DNA from: Phocicoccus pinnipedialis
Lineage (GTDB): Bacteria > Bacillota > Bacilli > Staphylococcales > Salinicoccaceae
Reading direction: 5' to 3'
NCBI RefSeq assembly: GCF_903994035.1
Contig: NZ_CAJEWB010000010.1
Span: 124,001-188,000 of the forward strand
Length of the DNA stretch: 64,000 nucleotides
Part shown: piece by piece, positions 46,557 to 55,041 of the stretch
Position numbering within the stretch: position 1 is the first letter of the stretch
How the letters are laid out: every line of letters starts with the position of its first letter
Program-made: the position numbers and the translations under genes
The notes under the pieces: generated by a model
Told to the model about the DNA's origin: nothing
Database searches by the model: none
Seen by the model: the letters and a program-made list of their open reading frames with translations, nothing else

Positions 46557-48359
46557 ATGGCATTATTATCAAGAAAAGATGTAGATGTAAATTACACTTG
46601 GGATTTAACAAGTTTAGCAAGTGACGATCAAGATGCAATCAAACGTGCTGAACAATTGACAGAGGATGTTAAGTCGTTCAATGACGCATATGAAGGTAAA
46701 TTAGACTCACCAGAAGTTGCGATTGAAGGTATTAACAGCTTAAAGAAATTAACAGAAGCGCTCGTACTCATTAGTACATACGCAAGCTTGAGACTTTCAA
46801 GTGACCAAAGTGAAGCTGAAGCACAGAAATTATCAGCAGTTCTCGGTAATACGAGAACAAATTTCGCATCAAATGTAAGCTTCTTTGAAGGTGAACTTTT
46901 AGAAAAAGATGAAGCTTTTTTAAATGAAATTAAAGAAAAAGCAGCAGAATATAAAGGTTTTGTTGATGAGTTACTTAGAAATAAACCGTACCAACTTGAT
47001 CCTAAAGTTGAAAAAGTACTAGCAAATTTTAGTAACGTTTTTAACGCTCCATATAACTTATATAACATTACTAAACTACTCGATTTAGACTTCGGTTCAA
47101 TCGAGGTCGATGGAGAAGAGATACCAGTATCTTACCTTGCATTTGAAGGGGGTCTTGAGTCTAATCCAAACACTGAAATTCGTCATAAAGCGTATAAGAG
47201 GTTTTACGATACTCTCAGAAAATACGAAAATACTACAGCAGCAACATATGACATACAGTTAAAACAAGAGAAGACAGAGTCTGACTTAAGAGGATTCGAT
47301 TCAGTAATCGATTACTTACTACACAGACAAGATGTGGACCGTGAACTATATGATCGTCAAATTGACACGATAATGAAAGATCTTGCGCCACATATGAGAC
47401 GCTATGCAAAACTCTTACAAAAAGCAAACGGTTTAGAGACTATGAAATATGAAGACTTAAAGATTCCTTTAGATCCTTCAAGTGAGCCTGAAATAACTGT
47501 TGAGGAGTCTAGAAAATACATTGTTGATGCCCTATCTATCTTAGGTGAAGACTATGTAGATATGATCAACCGTGCATATGACGAGCGTTGGATTGACTTC
47601 GTTTCAAATAAAGGAAAATCAACAGGTGCATTCTGTTCTAGTCCATACGGAGACCACCCATATATTTTAATTACATGGAGCAGCTTAATGGAGGAAGTAT
47701 TCGTACTAGCGCATGAACTCGGACACGCAGGTCATTTCTACAATGCAAATGCGAACAACAATATCTTTGATACAAGACCTTCAATGTACTTTATTGAAGC
47801 ACCATCTACAATGAATGAAATGTTAATGGCCAATCATCTACTCAAGAACTCAGAAGATCCTAAGTTCAAACGCTGGGTAATCAGCTCAATCATTTCAAGA
47901 ACTTACTACCACAACTTTGTAACGCATCTATTAGAAGCAGCTTACCAACGTGAAGTTTACAAAATGGTAGACAATTATGAGACTGTATCAGCATCTGACT
48001 TAAACAAATTAAAACGTCAAGTAATTGAAGCGTTTTGGGGAGATGATGTTGAAATCACTGAAGGTGCAGAACTTACTTGGATGAGACAACCACATTACTA
48101 CATGGGACTTTATCCATACACATACAGTGCAGGTCTGACAATTGCAACACAGATGGCAAACCGTGTATTAGATGAAGGACAAGTTGCAGTTGATGAGTGG
48201 TTAGCAGTGTTACGTGAAGGTGGAAAGAAAGATGCTGTTGGCTTATCTAAGATGGTGGGCATTGATATTACTACAGATAAACCTTTAAAAGACACAATTC
48301 AATACATCGGATCTCTAGTTGATGAGTTAGAGAAATTAACAGAAGAAATTGATGGTTAA
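46557..48359 (+). CDS. pepF: Oligoendopeptidase F
   Basis: Cytoplasmic M3 zinc metallopeptidase cleaving short peptides. The zinc motif HELGH is at residues 386-390 (VLAHELGHAGHF), with the third ligand glutamate in FIEAPSTMNEMLM. 600 aa, the usual length. Start at ATG 46557, 7 bases after AAAGGGAG; an in-frame ATG at 46518 precedes the ribosome site and is rejected. Divergent from tag. Terminator follows. Peptide recycling is the likely role. Confidence 0.96.
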   Translation: MALLSRKDVDVNYTWDLTSLASDDQDAIKRAEQLTEDVKSFNDAYEGKLDSPEVAIEGINSLKKLTEALVLISTYASLRLSSDQSEAEAQKLSAVLGNTRTNFASNVSFFEGELLEKDEAFLNEIKEKAAEYKGFVDELLRNKPYQLDPKVEKVLANFSNVFNAPYNLYNITKLLDLDFGSIEVDGEEIPVSYLAFEGGLESNPNTEIRHKAYKRFYDTLRKYENTTAATYDIQLKQEKTESDLRGFDSVIDYLLHRQDVDRELYDRQIDTIMKDLAPHMRRYAKLLQKANGLETMKYEDLKIPLDPSSEPEITVEESRKYIVDALSILGEDYVDMINRAYDERWIDFVSNKGKSTGAFCSSPYGDHPYILITWSSLMEEVFVLAHELGHAGHFYNANANNNIFDTRPSMYFIEAPSTMNEMLMANHLLKNSEDPKFKRWVISSIISRTYYHNFVTHLLEAAYQREVYKMVDNYETVSASDLNKLKRQVIEAFWGDDVEITEGAELTWMRQPHYYMGLYPYTYSAGLTIATQMANRVLDEGQVAVDEWLAVLREGGKKDAVGLSKMVGIDITTDKPLKDTIQYIGSLVDELEKLTEEIDG

Positions 48360-48367
48360 ATGATAAG

Positions 48368-48401
48368 AGTCTCTGGCATACTTATGTCAGAGACTTTTTT
48401 T
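48368..48401 (+). terminator. Terminator after pepF
   Basis: AGTCTCTGGCAT (48368-48379), short loop, ATGTCAGAGACT (48384-48395), then T. One G-T pair. The osmC-family ribosome site follows at once. Confidence 0.85.
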
Positions 48402-48412
48402 GGAGGATGACT

Positions 48413-48856
48413 ATGGAACATGACTTTAAAGTAAAGACACATTGGTCAGGTGGACGTAATGAAAAAGGAATATTTGAAGCGGATCACTTAAAAGGAGAAA
48501 TATCAATTCCGAGTGAACTTGGAGGAATGGGTGACGCATCAAATCCTGATGAATTACTTGTTTCAGCAGCAGGCAGTTGCTACATTATAAGTCTAGCTGC
48601 AGCACTTGAGCGCTCACGATTCACTGATGTTGTTATCGAACAAGAATCAGTTGGAACAGCGAGTCTTAAAGAAGGTAAATTTAAAATGGTGAAAATTACA
48701 CATCATCCTAAAATTACGGTGAATGAAGCGGAGTATACAAAATTAGAAAAACAATTAGAAAGAATTACTGAAATTGCTGATGGTAACTGTATGATATCAA
48801 ACTCGATACGAGGCAATGTTGAAATAGAGATTGATGCCGAGATTGATGTGAAATAG
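48413..48856 (+). CDS. OsmC/Ohr-family peroxiredoxin-like protein
   Basis: A 147-aa protein of the OsmC/Ohr superfamily, which reduces organic hydroperoxides with a cysteine pair. Cys56 in SAAGSCYIIS and Cys126 in DGNCMISNS are at the expected positions, as is the motif NPDELLVSA. Start at ATG 48413; an ATG at 48407 abuts the ribosome site GGAGG and cannot be used well. Which OsmC subclass this is, and its reductant, cannot be told by eye. Confidence 0.88.
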   Translation: MEHDFKVKTHWSGGRNEKGIFEADHLKGEISIPSELGGMGDASNPDELLVSAAGSCYIISLAAALERSRFTDVVIEQESVGTASLKEGKFKMVKITHHPKITVNEAEYTKLEKQLERITEIADGNCMISNSIRGNVEIEIDAEIDVK

Positions 48857-48860
48857 AAAT

Positions 48861-48897
48861 AAAACGCACTATTCCCATTATGGGTCTAGTGCGTTTT
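48861..48897. terminator. Bidirectional terminator after the OsmC gene
   Basis: AAAACGCACTA (48861-48871), an inner CCC/GGG pairing, TAGTGCGTTTT (48887-48897). Shared by the converging ABC exporter operon. Confidence 0.88.
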
Positions 48898-48912
48898 TAA
48901 CTTATAAAATGA

Positions 48913-50739
48913 TTAACTCGCTTCTTCAAATTGGCTGTTATATAGATTTGTATAGAAGCCATTCATTGCGATAAGTTCGTCATGTGTCCCCTGCTCTACA
49001 ATATCTCCGTTATCCATTACTAGAATCACATCTGCATTTCTAATTGTAGATAGTCTATGGGCAATCACAAAACTGGTACGGCCTTCCATTAACTTATCCA
49101 TCGCGCGTTGTATTAATATCTCAGTACGTGTATCCACGTTACTCGTAGCTTCATCTAAAATTAAGATTTTTGGATCAGACAGAACTGCTCGCGCAATCGC
49201 CAGTAATTGTTTTTGTCCGAGTGATACGTTAGATGTTTCTTCGTTGATGACCATATCATATCCATCTGGTAGTGTACGTACAAAGTGATCGACTTGAGCG
49301 TCTTTTGCTGCTTGGATCACTTCTTCATCTGATGCTGTTAAGTTGCCATAGCGAATATTTTCCATGATTGTACCGTTAAATAACCAAGTATCTTGGAGAA
49401 CGATACCAAATAATTTCCTGAGTTGATCGCGCTTAATGTTACGGATATCCATACCATCTATTTCAATCGATCCTGTAGTCACATCATAAAAACGCATTAA
49501 TAATTTAATCATCGTTGTTTTACCAGCACCTGTCGGTCCAACAATTGCGACTTTCTGACCCGGTTTAATTGTGGTAGTGAAGTTATTGATTATCATCGTA
49601 GATTCATCATAACCGAAGTTTACGTGGTTAAACGAAACCGTACCATCAAAGTATTTTTTCGTCTCAGAAGCATTCACTTGGTTGTACGCGACATCAATCG
49701 CTTCTTTTCTATCTTCAACTTCACCAATCTCATCAATAATTTCAAATACACGCTCAGTTGCTGCGCCAGTAAGTTGTAATGTGTTTGAAATACTCGCAAG
49801 TTGTGAAATCGGTTGGTTAAACGTTCTGACATATTGAATGAAGGCTTGTATTCCACCAACTGTCATATTTCCTTTAACTGTATAGTAACCACCTAGGATA
49901 CAGATGATTACGTATGAGATGTTACCAACAAACATTGTGACTGGCATGATTAGACTCGATAAGAAGTTAGCTTTCCACGCTGATTCATACAGCGTGTCAC
50001 TATATTCGTTGAAGGTTTCAATAGAACGCTTTTCTTTGTTATATGCTTTAACTACCATATGGTTGGCCAGCATTTCTTCAACGTGACCGTTTACGTCACC
50101 TAGTGATTTTTGTTGTTTTTTAAAGTGGACTTGCGATTTTTTCATGATAAACACAACAGCTAGCATCGAAAGAGGTACCGATAGAATCGTAACTATCGTG
50201 AGTTGCCAACTGATCGTTAGCATCATTACTGTAATACCGATGAGTGTCACTACAGACGTGATAATCTGAGTTAAGCTCTGATTCAATGTTTGAGTAATCG
50301 TATCAATGTCGTTCGTGATACGACTTAAGATATCCCCTTGTGAATGCTTATCATAATACGATAAAGGTATATTATGTAGCTTGCTATAAACATCTTCACG
50401 TAGTTTATACGTTACTTTTGCGGTAACACCTGACATGAAGAAGCCTTGTAGATAAGTGAATATACTACTAATTACATATAATGTGAGCAAGATGAGTAAC
50501 GTTTGTGATATCCTTTGATAATCAATTTTACCAGTACCCTCAATTTGAGCGAGAACACCACTAAAGAGGACGTCGATAGCTGTACCGAGAATCTTAGGAC
50601 CAACGATCGCGAATATTGTTGATACGATTGCCATGAGTAATACGAACAAAATCATTGGCTTATAAACTCCTAGATACTGAACTAAACGCTTCAAGGCCTT
50701 CAAAGTGTTTTTTGGTTTGTCTTGAATCGGTCTAGGCAT
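48913..50739 (-). CDS. Heterodimeric ABC exporter subunit with consensus ATPase motifs
   Basis: A 608-aa half-transporter: six membrane helices in the first 320 residues (YheI/LmrC-like, MsbA type), then the nucleotide-binding domain. Walker A GPTGAGKT, Walker B ILILDEATSNVD with the catalytic Glu, and switch histidine IAHRLSTI are intact. The signature reads VSLGQ in place of LSGGQ. Together with its partner this gives one good and one degenerate ATP site. Start ATG 50739 after AAAGGAGG, overlapping the partner by 8 bases. Drug or lipid export is likely but unproved. Confidence 0.92.
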   Translation of the reverse strand: MPRPIQDKPKNTLKALKRLVQYLGVYKPMILFVLLMAIVSTIFAIVGPKILGTAIDVLFSGVLAQIEGTGKIDYQRISQTLLILLTLYVISSIFTYLQGFFMSGVTAKVTYKLREDVYSKLHNIPLSYYDKHSQGDILSRITNDIDTITQTLNQSLTQIITSVVTLIGITVMMLTISWQLTIVTILSVPLSMLAVVFIMKKSQVHFKKQQKSLGDVNGHVEEMLANHMVVKAYNKEKRSIETFNEYSDTLYESAWKANFLSSLIMPVTMFVGNISYVIICILGGYYTVKGNMTVGGIQAFIQYVRTFNQPISQLASISNTLQLTGAATERVFEIIDEIGEVEDRKEAIDVAYNQVNASETKKYFDGTVSFNHVNFGYDESTMIINNFTTTIKPGQKVAIVGPTGAGKTTMIKLLMRFYDVTTGSIEIDGMDIRNIKRDQLRKLFGIVLQDTWLFNGTIMENIRYGNLTASDEEVIQAAKDAQVDHFVRTLPDGYDMVINEETSNVSLGQKQLLAIARAVLSDPKILILDEATSNVDTRTEILIQRAMDKLMEGRTSFVIAHRLSTIRNADVILVMDNGDIVEQGTHDELIAMNGFYTNLYNSQFEEAS

Positions 50740-52933
50740 CTAATTCCTCCTTTGTCAGTTGTGATGATGCGATATCGTAATACACATCACAATTTTTTAT
50801 TAATTCGTTATGTGTTCCAAGACCAACAATTTCACCTTGGTCTAGTACGATGATTTGGTCTGCGTTTAAAATTGAAGTTACACGCTGTGCAACTATGAAT
50901 GTAGTAACGTCTTGACCATTCAATAATGAGTTTCTAAGCTTACGTTCAGTAGATAAGTCTAGTGCACTAAAGCTATCATCAAAGATTAAGAACTCTTTTT
51001 CTTTTAGGAGTGCACGAGCGATAGAGATACGTTGCTTTTGTCCCCCGCTTAAATTACTACCACCTTGTGAAACGTGTGATTCAATGCCATCTTCTAACTT
51101 ATTCACGAACTCCATTGCCTGAGCATCTGTTAAAGCTTCGATCACTTTTTCATCGGATGCATCTTCATTACCAATACGAACGTTTGAAGCGATTGTACCT
51201 TCAAACAGTGATGCTTTTTGTGGAACAAGTGCAAATTTATCACGAAGTGTGCCAATATCAGCATCTCTAACATCTAAATCATCTACTAATACTTCACCAC
51301 TACTCACATCGTAAAGTCTTAGTAGTAGGTTTACGAATGTAGACTTACCGGCACCAGTAGAACCAATCAATGCTGTTGTATGACCGGGTTCAATCGTTAC
51401 ATTTATATCTTTTAGTGCATATGCTGATGCATTTTCATATCTAAATGAAACATTATTGAACACGATTTTACCATCAGTATTATTGAAGTTTTTCGTTTTA
51501 TCTTTATTTTCAATAGTAATATTGGTATTTAGAATTTCTGAAAGCCTACTTGCAGATACTGCTGCTCTTGGGATCATAATAAAAATCATAGACATCATTA
51601 AAAATGCCATAATTATCTGCATCGTATATTGAATGAATGCCATCATGTCTCCAACTTGCATCGATGCACCAGCAATTTTATGAGCACCAATCCAAACGAT
51701 TAAAATAGAAACGCCATTCATAATGAGCATCATGATGGGTGGCATTAAAGCCATCGTTCTGTTGATGAATCGTTGTGTTTTCGTAAGATTGTTGTTTGCT
51801 TCTTCAAAGCGTGCTTTTTCATGATCACCTGTTCTAAATGCACGAACGACCATGAGACCACTTAGATATTCTCTAGATACTAAATTAACTCTGTCTATTA
51901 ACTTTTGAATTATTTTGAACTTAGGAATTGCAATAATCATGAGTAATATGATGAGTAATAGTAAAAATACTACTGCCAAACCGATGATCCAGCTCATTGA
52001 AGCAGCTTTGTTCATCGCCATGATTACCCCACCAACACCTATAATTGGTGCGTAACACAACATACGAATACCAAACATGAAGAAGTTCTGGATTTGTATG
52101 ATGTCGTTCGTTGAACGTGTTATTAATGAAGCGGTTGAGAATTTATCTATTTCGTTAAATGAGAACGATTCAATTTTAGTGAATACATCTTGTCTGATAT
52201 TTCTTGAAATACCAGCTGCGATTCTAGATGATAAAAAGCTGACCATTATTGTTGCGAAACCTCCGATTAGTGTAATACCTAACATGATTAGCCCCATTTT
52301 AATAATGTACTTTGTCTGAGTAGTCGTGATATCAATACCAAGTTCTTCCATAAATGATTTATTTATGGAAATCCCCACTTGGTCTTCAGCGATTTTATTT
52401 TCATCACCCATTAAATTGTTTTTAAGGAGTTTATTTTCAGGCATTTCATCTAAAATAGGTTGAAGTTCGTAGGCTTTTGCCATATCGAGTTTTGTTCGTT
52501 CCACAGGTTCGTCTATACTTTTTGCATCCTTATATAATATTGATAATAAACCCAGCATATCTATAGATGCTTGGTTAAAAATAGAATCAAGTTTGGATAA
52601 CTCATCAGTATTTATTTCTTTTAATACATATAGTCTACCTGCTGATTTAGGATATGCATTCTTATATTCACCGGTAGGAACTACAATTTTGAATTTTGAT
52701 TCTACATAAGCTTTGTCTTTGTTCGTCATGAACGTAGTAATAAACCTAAAACCATCCTCACTTACGGCGTTTGGAGTCGAATGATTTACACCATTTTGTT
52801 GTATTCCGACGTCGACAATATCAGACATATAATTAGGTAAGCTTAAGTCACTATACGCTTGTACAAATAACAGTAGAATTGCGAGGATTAGTGGCATAAT
52901 AAACGCCTTTAAATATATAAGTATCGTTCTCAA
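50732..52933 (-). CDS. Heterodimeric ABC exporter subunit with degenerate ATPase site and large extracellular insert
   Basis: A 733-aa half-transporter, first gene of the operon, starting at TTG 52933 with GGGAGGG 6 bases upstream. After the first helix (residues about 8-25) comes a soluble stretch of about 170 residues before the second helix (KYIIKMGLIMLGITLIGGF), predicted to lie outside the cell. The ATPase part has Walker A GSTGAGKS and a good signature LSGGQKQ, but Walker B ends LIFDDSFSALD (Asp for catalytic Glu) and the switch histidine is Gln (VAQRVTSI). These changes are the mark of a heterodimer's degenerate site. Confidence 0.9.
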   Translation of the reverse strand: MRTILIYLKAFIMPLILAILLLFVQAYSDLSLPNYMSDIVDVGIQQNGVNHSTPNAVSEDGFRFITTFMTNKDKAYVESKFKIVVPTGEYKNAYPKSAGRLYVLKEINTDELSKLDSIFNQASIDMLGLLSILYKDAKSIDEPVERTKLDMAKAYELQPILDEMPENKLLKNNLMGDENKIAEDQVGISINKSFMEELGIDITTTQTKYIIKMGLIMLGITLIGGFATIMVSFLSSRIAAGISRNIRQDVFTKIESFSFNEIDKFSTASLITRSTNDIIQIQNFFMFGIRMLCYAPIIGVGGVIMAMNKAASMSWIIGLAVVFLLLLIILLMIIAIPKFKIIQKLIDRVNLVSREYLSGLMVVRAFRTGDHEKARFEEANNNLTKTQRFINRTMALMPPIMMLIMNGVSILIVWIGAHKIAGASMQVGDMMAFIQYTMQIIMAFLMMSMIFIMIPRAAVSASRLSEILNTNITIENKDKTKNFNNTDGKIVFNNVSFRYENASAYALKDINVTIEPGHTTALIGSTGAGKSTFVNLLLRLYDVSSGEVLVDDLDVRDADIGTLRDKFALVPQKASLFEGTIASNVRIGNEDASDEKVIEALTDAQAMEFVNKLEDGIESHVSQGGSNLSGGQKQRISIARALLKEKEFLIFDDSFSALDLSTERKLRNSLLNGQDVTTFIVAQRVTSILNADQIIVLDQGEIVGLGTHNELIKNCDVYYDIASSQLTKEELDA

Positions 52934-53016
52934 TCGTGTCCCTCCCTAGCACAAAATTAATATTAATATATGATGCCTAAATAGCATTTTATTAATGTAA
53001 AATAAGATAAACTATA

Positions 53017-53049
53017 TAGTTGATACATGCAACTAAAAAAGGATATAAT
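53017..53049 (+). promoter_or_regulatory. Operator-like repeat and promoter of the MarR-GNAT gene
   Basis: TAGTTG-ATACATG-CAACTA (53017-53035) is a perfect 6-bp inverted repeat. It overlaps the -35 TTGATA (53020-53025); the -10 TATAAT is at 53044-53049 with an 18-base spacer. It lies between the ABC exporter and the divergent MarR-GNAT gene, so it is a good candidate for autoregulation and for control of the exporter. Confidence 0.6.
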
Positions 53050-53082
53050 TGCCTTAGTCAATCATTTAGAAAAGGTGATTAT

Positions 53083-54030
53083 ATGGACAAGTTGCAATCG
53101 TTATTAGCATTCGATATTTTTTACAAAGAACAGATGACGCTGGATATGAATGAACTGTCTTTATCTGAGGCAGAGTGCGATGTACTCTTACTTCTAGATC
53201 AACACGAGTCTTTAATTGCGCGTAAAATTGAATCGTATTTAAAAGTTGACCGAGGCTACTTAAGTAGAATTCTGAACCGTCTAGGTCAGCATAAATTAAT
53301 CGAACGTATTCAAGACAAAAAAGATAAACGTGTATATCATATAAAGCTTACTAAAAATGGTAAGGAAAAGCTAAGCGAAGTTGAAGCTGAACTATTTAAA
53401 AATATGGAAGAAAAGTATGCGCATTTAAGCAGAGATGTTATTGTAGCCATCTCAGAAAAACTTGAACAAGTCATGGATATTTACAATAGGAATACAGTAG
53501 AAGATGCATTTATTAACCAAACAGCTGAAAACATAAACAATGTTGAAACTTTTACTGTTAGACCAGGAACAACTGGAGATGCCGGCTTTGTACTTACTAC
53601 TCATAGTGATTATTATCAAGATGTACACGACTTTAATGATTTATTTGTATCGCGTTTATTAGAAGAAATATCAGAGTATAATAAAGGTAGATTTAACTCA
53701 GAGCTATTTATTCTTTGCAAAGGAGATAAACGTATCGGTTCGATCATTGTAGTGATTGATTCATATAACAATGCACAGCTCGGGTGGTTCATTGTTAAAG
53801 ATGAATATGACACTATAGAAAATAAAGAAAAGTTACTCAAGTATGCGCTTGATTATTGTAAAGAAGTAGACGTGAAGCATATTTTTACTACCCTACTCAT
53901 TGAATCACCAGAACTAGAATCATTACTTAAATCATATGACTTCACACTAACGAGTAAACAATTCAGTAAAAAGTGGAAAGAAGCAGGCACAACAATTAAG
54001 AGATTTGAAACGAATTTAAAAGTACAATGA
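53083..54030 (+). CDS. MarR-GNAT fusion regulator
   Basis: A 315-aa two-domain protein. Residues 1-150 are a MarR winged helix: RKIESYLKVDRGYLSRILNRL is the recognition region and RIQDKKDKRVYHIKLT the wing. Residues about 160-310 have the size and strand pattern of a GNAT acetyltransferase (FTVRPGTTGDAGFVLTTHS, then GSIIVVID and AQLGWFIVKDEYDTIENKEKL). The usual Arg-x-x-Gly-x-Gly acetyl-CoA loop is not seen after WFIVKDEY. Start ATG 53083 after AAAAGGTGAT; a 21-residue upstream extension is rejected. Divergent from the heterodimeric exporter, which it may control. Confidence 0.85.
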   Translation: MDKLQSLLAFDIFYKEQMTLDMNELSLSEAECDVLLLLDQHESLIARKIESYLKVDRGYLSRILNRLGQHKLIERIQDKKDKRVYHIKLTKNGKEKLSEVEAELFKNMEEKYAHLSRDVIVAISEKLEQVMDIYNRNTVEDAFINQTAENINNVETFTVRPGTTGDAGFVLTTHSDYYQDVHDFNDLFVSRLLEEISEYNKGRFNSELFILCKGDKRIGSIIVVIDSYNNAQLGWFIVKDEYDTIENKEKLLKYALDYCKEVDVKHIFTTLLIESPELESLLKSYDFTLTSKQFSKKWKEAGTTIKRFETNLKVQ

Positions 54031-54046
54031 TAAGTATTGCATGAAA

Positions 54047-54074
54047 AAAGCACAGAATTAATTCTCTGTGCTTT
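54047..54074. terminator. Bidirectional terminator between the MarR-GNAT gene and cvfB
   Basis: AAAGCACAGA (54047-54056), 8-base loop, TCTGTGCTTT (54065-54074), with A/T flanks for both strands. Confidence 0.85.
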
Positions 54075-54951
54075 CTTTATCTTTCTTTTCTATTATATAC
54101 GTACCGTTTTTGTCTTGGGTAACTAATTCTTTTTTCATTAGACCACCAAGTGCTCGTTTAAAAGATGCTTTAGACATATTAAAAGTCTCACGTATATCAT
54201 CTGCTGCTGATTTGTCGTTAAATGTCATCGTTCCACCGTTCAGTAAGAGATACTCATAAATGTCGTCGGCGTCATCGCCACGCTTTTTATAAGCTTTTTC
54301 AATGAAGCTACCATTTATTTCCCCTTTGTCATTAAATCCTATAACGCGGAATTTAATTTCTTGCCCAAGTCTTGGCTCTTCTGTGCGTTCTGATTCGTGT
54401 ACAAAGACTTTGTATCCTTCTTCTGTAATTAGGAACGTTCCTACTTTTAGTAAGCGGTATGGTCTACCGATAAGCCATGTATTACGAATCTTTTTAAATG
54501 TTTCTTCATCTATTTTTTCAGTAAATGATTCCACTTCTGTTTCAGAAACTAATTTACCAAATAATTGGTTATCACTTTCAGCACGTAAAGTAGCATAAAC
54601 TTTGTCACCGACTTTTGGCCATACAGATTTTAATTTTGGTAGATCAATCCATGGAATTAAAAATTCACGTGGTGCGCCAATATCTATATACGCGCCATCT
54701 CTGTTTACATCACTTACAGTTGCAAATCCAAATTTGTCTCTGTTAATTGGTGGGATCATTGGTGTAGCAAAAAGTTCTCCACGTACGTTTGGATATATAA
54801 ATGCTGGAATCTCTGTACCTACTTTATATTCATCGTCTGCTACCGAACGGTTCATTCTAATCGTGTCACCATCGTCTGTTTGGAAGATATATGTTGAGCC
54901 TTCCATCTCTTTTAATATTAGAAACTGTGTAGATCCTGATATATTATTCAT
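54058..54951 (-). CDS. cvfB: CvfB-type S1 RNA-binding protein
   Basis: A 297-aa RNA-binding protein with three S1-like OB domains and a C-terminal winged helix. The second domain shows FGFATVSDVNRDGAYIDIG followed by FLIPW. The third ends near FNDKGEINGSF. The winged helix contains RETFNMSKASFKRALGGLMKK. In S. aureus CvfB affects virulence-gene expression and the B. subtilis relative is YitL. Start ATG 54951 after AAAGGTGAA; a longer frame to 54969 is rejected. Divergent from the ABC-F gene. Confidence 0.92.
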   Translation of the reverse strand: MNNISGSTQFLILKEMEGSTYIFQTDDGDTIRMNRSVADDEYKVGTEIPAFIYPNVRGELFATPMIPPINRDKFGFATVSDVNRDGAYIDIGAPREFLIPWIDLPKLKSVWPKVGDKVYATLRAESDNQLFGKLVSETEVESFTEKIDEETFKKIRNTWLIGRPYRLLKVGTFLITEEGYKVFVHESERTEEPRLGQEIKFRVIGFNDKGEINGSFIEKAYKKRGDDADDIYEYLLLNGGTMTFNDKSAADDIRETFNMSKASFKRALGGLMKKELVTQDKNGTYIIEKKDKESTEN

Positions 54952-55041
54952 AATTTCACCTTTGTCCATCTATTTCATATGTTAATTTTACCATAAAAAA
55001 TGGTATAATCGATAAGGAATATAATTAGAGGAGAAATGACC

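Noticed and set aside
54068-54985. Three plus-strand frames opposite cvfB
   Set aside because: All are antisense shadows of CvfB without domain or ribosome site.
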